Source: Candidatus Nomurabacteria bacterium RIFCSPLOWO2_01_FULL_46_18 (GTDB lineage: Bacteria; Patescibacteriota; Minisyncoccia; Phycocordibacterales; UBA9973). Taken from it: a stretch of DNA of 26,673 bases. The stretch is from positions 1-26,673 of the forward strand of contig MFVH01000013.1 of assembly GCA_001786015.1 (NCBI GenBank). Reading direction: 5' to 3'. The notes beneath the pieces were generated by a model. That model was not told the DNA's origin. It was given only the letters and a program-made list of their open reading frames with translations, and searched no databases. Made by a program: the position numbers and the translations under genes. Below, piece by piece: positions 24,838 through 26,673 of this stretch (the first letter of the stretch is position 1; every line of letters begins with the position of its first letter).

Positions 24838-24950
24838 AGAAGTACCCGTACTCCACGGGAAACAATGAAGTGTCCAGGATGGCCGGAAGTCATCTTTTGG
24901 ATGGGGCACGAGCGCCCCCATTGTTTTTGGAGAAGAAAGGTAAGTTTAAG
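24838..24950 (+). promoter_or_regulatory. Structured leader of the orphan membrane-protein gene
   Basis: Three inverted repeats lie between the predicted start and the ATG: CCCGT/ACGGG (24845-24859), ATGGGG/CCCCAT (24901-24906 with 24916-24921), and AAACAATG/CATTGTTT (24860-24867 with 24919-24926). The last two share the CAT at 24919-24921, so their full forms exclude one another. The likely ribosome site, GAAAGGT, lies just downstream. No known riboswitch class was recognised. Confidence 0.45.
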
Positions 24951-25592
24951 ATGGCAATTCGTACCTTGCGTGAGGCGATGTTGCGGAAGTTGGTTTCACC
25001 CCTCCTTCTTGATCTGTGGATGTTAGCCCCTCCCATTAAGGGAGAGACTCGTACGTCTCCGCCGGTCAAGAACGTGAGGAGTTTTCGGAATGAGGCCGGG
25101 TTGATTCACTTTTTACTGGTTTCGTCAATCGGGCTTTTCTTCCTCGCTTCTGTCGAGCGGTTGTGGCCCCTCAACTTTGGTCCTGGGTTGATTATGTTGT
25201 TGGGTGCGTATTTCACCTACCTCACTGGGCCGACTCGAAAGTTCGTTCATGACGCTTTCGAGCTTGCCATTGCCCTCGGGTCTCACTCTGCCACTGGTCT
25301 GCTTTCGAAGCAACAACTTGAAGAGCTTGCTAGGGAGGCAATGGTCGCTGCACTGAAACTCATCATTGAAATGGACAATACTCCGTCCATGAAACGATAT
25401 GGGTTCGATCCGAACGACAAGGAGTGGGAGAACGCTCAGTTGAGTGAGAAGGAAGCCCGTGCCAAAGCCCGTAGAACGTACAATGCCTTGGCTAGATTTG
25501 GTCTCGTCAGTGGGGGGTACGGACCATTCTATCGTAAAGCTCTCGCAAGACGTGCTCAGGCATTCATGAAGGCAACACAGATCGCTTCCTAA
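24951..25592 (+). CDS. Orphan membrane protein of unknown function
   Basis: 213 residues from the ATG at 24951, chosen over the in-frame ATG at 24870 because GAAAGGTAAG lies shortly before it and the earlier stretch is leader structure. The N-terminus is basic. Residues 51-68 and 77-93 are hydrophobic and probably form a membrane hairpin, followed by a soluble, Ala/Lys/Arg-rich helical domain (about 115-213) with an RKALARRAQAF end. No catalytic motif or family was recognised. Residues ~27-38 (PPIKGETRTSPP) are coded by two small inverted repeats (25030-25044 and 25044-25059). It is a single-gene unit with its own promoter and leader, downstream of rpoD. Confidence 0.7.
   Translation: MAIRTLREAMLRKLVSPLLLDLWMLAPPIKGETRTSPPVKNVRSFRNEAGLIHFLLVSSIGLFFLASVERLWPLNFGPGLIMLLGAYFTYLTGPTRKFVHDAFELAIALGSHSATGLLSKQQLEELAREAMVAALKLIIEMDNTPSMKRYGFDPNDKEWENAQLSEKEARAKARRTYNALARFGLVSGGYGPFYRKALARRAQAFMKATQIAS
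25030..25059 (+). repeat. Small double inverted repeat in the orphan membrane gene
   Basis: CTCCC-attaa-GGGAG (25030-25044) adjoins GAGAC-tcgtac-GTCTC (25044-25059). The layout, two hairpins end to end and in frame, resembles the inserts in dnaG and smc, but the stems are only 5 bp, so chance is possible. Confidence 0.4.
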
Positions 25593-25627
25593 GGGCCGGG
25601 TGGGGATTGTCTCGTTAGAAAAATTAC

Positions 25628-25660
25628 GGTTGGGTAAGAGGTAAGGAGTCTTGCCCAACC
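25628..25660 (+). other. Strong hairpin after the orphan membrane gene
   Basis: GGTTGGGTAAGA (25628-25639) pairs with TCTTGCCCAACC (25649-25660), 12 bp with one wobble, around the loop GGTAAGGAG. No T-tract follows directly (seven Ts appear only about 50 bases later), so it is a 3' stabilising structure or a processing site more than a standard terminator. The loop itself looks like a Shine-Dalgarno sequence. The rest of 25661-25740 has no gene. Confidence 0.65.
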
Positions 25661-25740
25661 AAGAACAATCGAAAGCACGTTAAGACTTCAACCGAAGAGC
25701 ACTGGCGGCTTTTTTTATTTGTGTTATTTTTCTAATTTTT

Positions 25741-25774
25741 AACATTTTGTCATTTTGCAAAATGACAAAATGTT
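25741..25774. repeat. Perfect 34-bp palindrome
   Basis: The 17-base arm AACATTTTGTCATTTTG is followed with no spacer by its exact reverse complement. Each arm holds CATTTTG twice, so the site has four copies of this 7-mer, two per strand. It lies between a rightward and a leftward gene, nearest the end of the DsbA-like gene. Neither side has a T-tract in the orientation a terminator would need. Confidence 0.9.
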
Positions 25775-25852
25775 CTGAGGTAATATTTTACCCAAGATTT
25801 CAAAACTTCTAGAAAAAATTTAAATTCCTACTTCAACAGAATCTTGATAATT
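25775..25852. other. AT-rich gap with a long-range inverted repeat
   Basis: No gene seen. CAAGATT (about 25793) and AATCTTG (about 25841) are inverted about 40 bases apart and might form a loose stem in the 3' end of the leftward DsbA-like transcript. No T-tract follows on that strand. Confidence 0.35.
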
Positions 25853-26572
25853 TTATTTTATCTCGCTTAGCTGTTTTATTACTGTCTCATAGGGTTGGGC
25901 GCCGGGTATGCTAGCGACAACTTTTCCTTTATAGACAATAAATGACGCTGGAGTTCCGCGCACGCCTGCACTGGCGCCGTCCTCCACGTCAGCCTGAATT
26001 TTACTTTTGTACTTTCCGCTATTGAGACACAAGTTGAAGGCGGAAACATCCAGTCCCAAATCTCCCGCGATTTTCGGGAGTTCGGAGTCGGGAAGCCCGT
26101 CATTGGATGGAGTTATTTCAAAGATTCTATCGGTAAATTTCCAAAAAGCGTCATTCCCTCCCTGTTCCCAAGCGCACTCGGTCGCTTCCGCTTCGCGAAT
26201 GGCCTTGGAATGAAGCTGCGGGATCGGATAGTGCCGATAAACCCAGGCAACATTTTTATTATTTTCTATTACTCTTTGCATGGTGCCATGGAACACCCTA
26301 CAGAACGGGCACTCGAGATCTGAATACTCGACGATGAAGATGCTCGCCTTCAAGTCTCCTTTAATATGCTCATCTTTCGAAATTGGTCTCACCTCTGTCA
26401 CTCCACCACTATCTTGATTATCTCCCTTCTCGGAAATCGGGGCAACATTGCCTTTTAACAAAATCGCCCCGGCGATCATGAGGCCGGTCAAGAGAATCGC
26501 CCCCACGATTTTCGAGGTGTTGTCGATAGGATTTTGACTAATAGGTGTATTTGTATCATTGTTTTCTTCCAT
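25853..26572 (-). CDS. Membrane-anchored DsbA-like thiol-disulfide oxidoreductase
   Basis: 239 residues from the ATG at 26572. A short cytoplasmic N-terminus and one membrane segment (about 22-39) anchor a thioredoxin-fold domain outside the membrane. The active site is CPFC at 88-91 in YSDLECPFCRVFH, and the cis-proline loop is GTPASF with P208, as in the DsbA/DsbG-like (thioredoxin_4) family. C133 and C182 could form a structural disulfide. It probably oxidises or shuffles disulfides in exported proteins; a partner such as DsbB or VKOR is not in the window. This start is preferred over an in-frame ATG 13 codons upstream because a perfect extended -10 (TGC-TATAAT) lies between them and would start the mRNA one base before the ATG at 26572. 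Confidence 0.9.
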   Translation of the reverse strand: MEENNDTNTPISQNPIDNTSKIVGAILLTGLMIAGAILLKGNVAPISEKGDNQDSGGVTEVRPISKDEHIKGDLKASIFIVEYSDLECPFCRVFHGTMQRVIENNKNVAWVYRHYPIPQLHSKAIREAEATECAWEQGGNDAFWKFTDRIFEITPSNDGLPDSELPKIAGDLGLDVSAFNLCLNSGKYKSKIQADVEDGASAGVRGTPASFIVYKGKVVASIPGAQPYETVIKQLSEIK

Positions 26573-26579
26573 ATAATTT

Positions 26580-26588
26580 ATTATAGCA
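26580..26588 (-). promoter_or_regulatory. dsbA-like gene extended -10, leaderless
   Basis: Minus-strand TGC-TATAAT, a perfect extended -10, has its predicted start at about 26573, one base before the ATG at 26572. No convincing -35. Confidence 0.65.
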
Positions 26589-26596
26589 CAGACTTG

Positions 26597-26605
26597 TGAT
26601 ATAAT
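26597..26605 (+). promoter_or_regulatory. Rightward extended -10 at the window end
   Basis: TGA-TATAAT, a perfect extended -10 facing right, lies 12 bases from the leftward one. The predicted start near 26612 would give a 26-base leader to the ATG at 26638. Confidence 0.5.
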
Positions 26606-26637
26606 TAACAAATTATAAACTAATTGAATTATTTATT

Positions 26638-26673
26638 ATGATGATGCACAACAAAGCCTGGGGGCATGGTTGC
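26638..26673 (+). CDS. Start of a rightward gene, cut by the window edge
   Basis: An open frame beginning with three successive ATGs reads MMMHNKAWGHGC to the edge. It lies downstream of a perfect extended -10 and diverges from the DsbA-like gene. Only 12 codons are visible, so neither product nor the exact start among the three ATGs can be stated. Confidence 0.4.
   Translation, partial: MMMHNKAWGHGC

Noticed and set aside
24865..25069. A possible upstream open frame starting at the ATG in AAACAATG
   Set aside because: No ribosome site, it overlaps the main gene in another frame, and its product looks like random translation; the ATG is better explained as part of a stem.
25741..25774. The palindrome as an intrinsic terminator
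   Set aside because: The flank that would need Ts has CTGAGG in the rightward sense and an A-run in the leftward sense.
26573..26611. The longer start of the DsbA-like gene at 26611
   Set aside because: The extra 13 residues are coded across a perfect extended -10, and a membrane anchor already follows the ATG at 26572.

Overview
The window looks like a compact bacterial chromosome of the Candidate Phyla Radiation (Patescibacteria, probably Parcubacteria-like). This is inferred from protein character, not from a search: a threonyl-tRNA synthetase with no TGS domain, a ~700-residue SMC with no hinge domain, a NusB-Nudix fusion, a CPR-style bL32, and genes that abut or overlap by 1-14 bases. 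The ordinary bacterial code fits, because UGA is the stop of nusB, smc, rnr and rpoB. No rRNA, tRNA, CRISPR array, insertion sequence or phage gene was seen.

Layout. 1-198 is a leader region with a strong hairpin. gyrB (+) converges with thrS (-) with no bases between them. A divergent promoter separates thrS from a rightward operon rpmF, nusB-Nudix, rnc, smc. Then comes a leftward operon, rnr followed by a DD-carboxypeptidase/CapA fusion whose end overlaps smc. From 11.9 kb onward nearly everything reads rightward: an orphan lipoprotein gene, rpsP, a KH-domain gene (khpA), an orphan 254-residue gene, trmD, a folded repeat, then rpoB-rpoC-dnaG-rpoD. After rpoD there is an orphan membrane-protein gene, a 260-base gap with a perfect 34-bp palindrome, a leftward DsbA-like gene, and the first codons of another rightward gene at the edge.

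How the genes fit together. The core is information processing: transcription (rpoB, rpoC, rpoD, nusB), replication and chromosome handling (gyrB, dnaG, smc), RNA processing (rnc, rnr, trmD), translation (rpmF, rpsP, thrS, khpA), plus envelope and redox functions. rpsP-khpA-trmD resembles the common rpsP-KH-rimM-trmD cluster, but rimM is absent and an unknown gene sits in its place.

Two expression styles coexist. Core genes that begin a transcript (gyrB, thrS, rpmF, rnr, rpsP, trmD, dsbA) have an extended -10 (TGn plus hexamer) placed so that transcription should start 0-4 bases before the ATG, which implies leaderless mRNAs. The three orphan genes instead have TTGACA-type -35 boxes with 17-base spacing, 70-110 base leaders and, in at least two cases, clear Shine-Dalgarno sequences; two of the three also have their own clear terminator. 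rpoB has a TTGACA promoter and a terminator-like hairpin just ahead of its ATG. Short palindromic repeats lie in frame inside smc, rnr and dnaG, and a repeat supplies the end of trmD.
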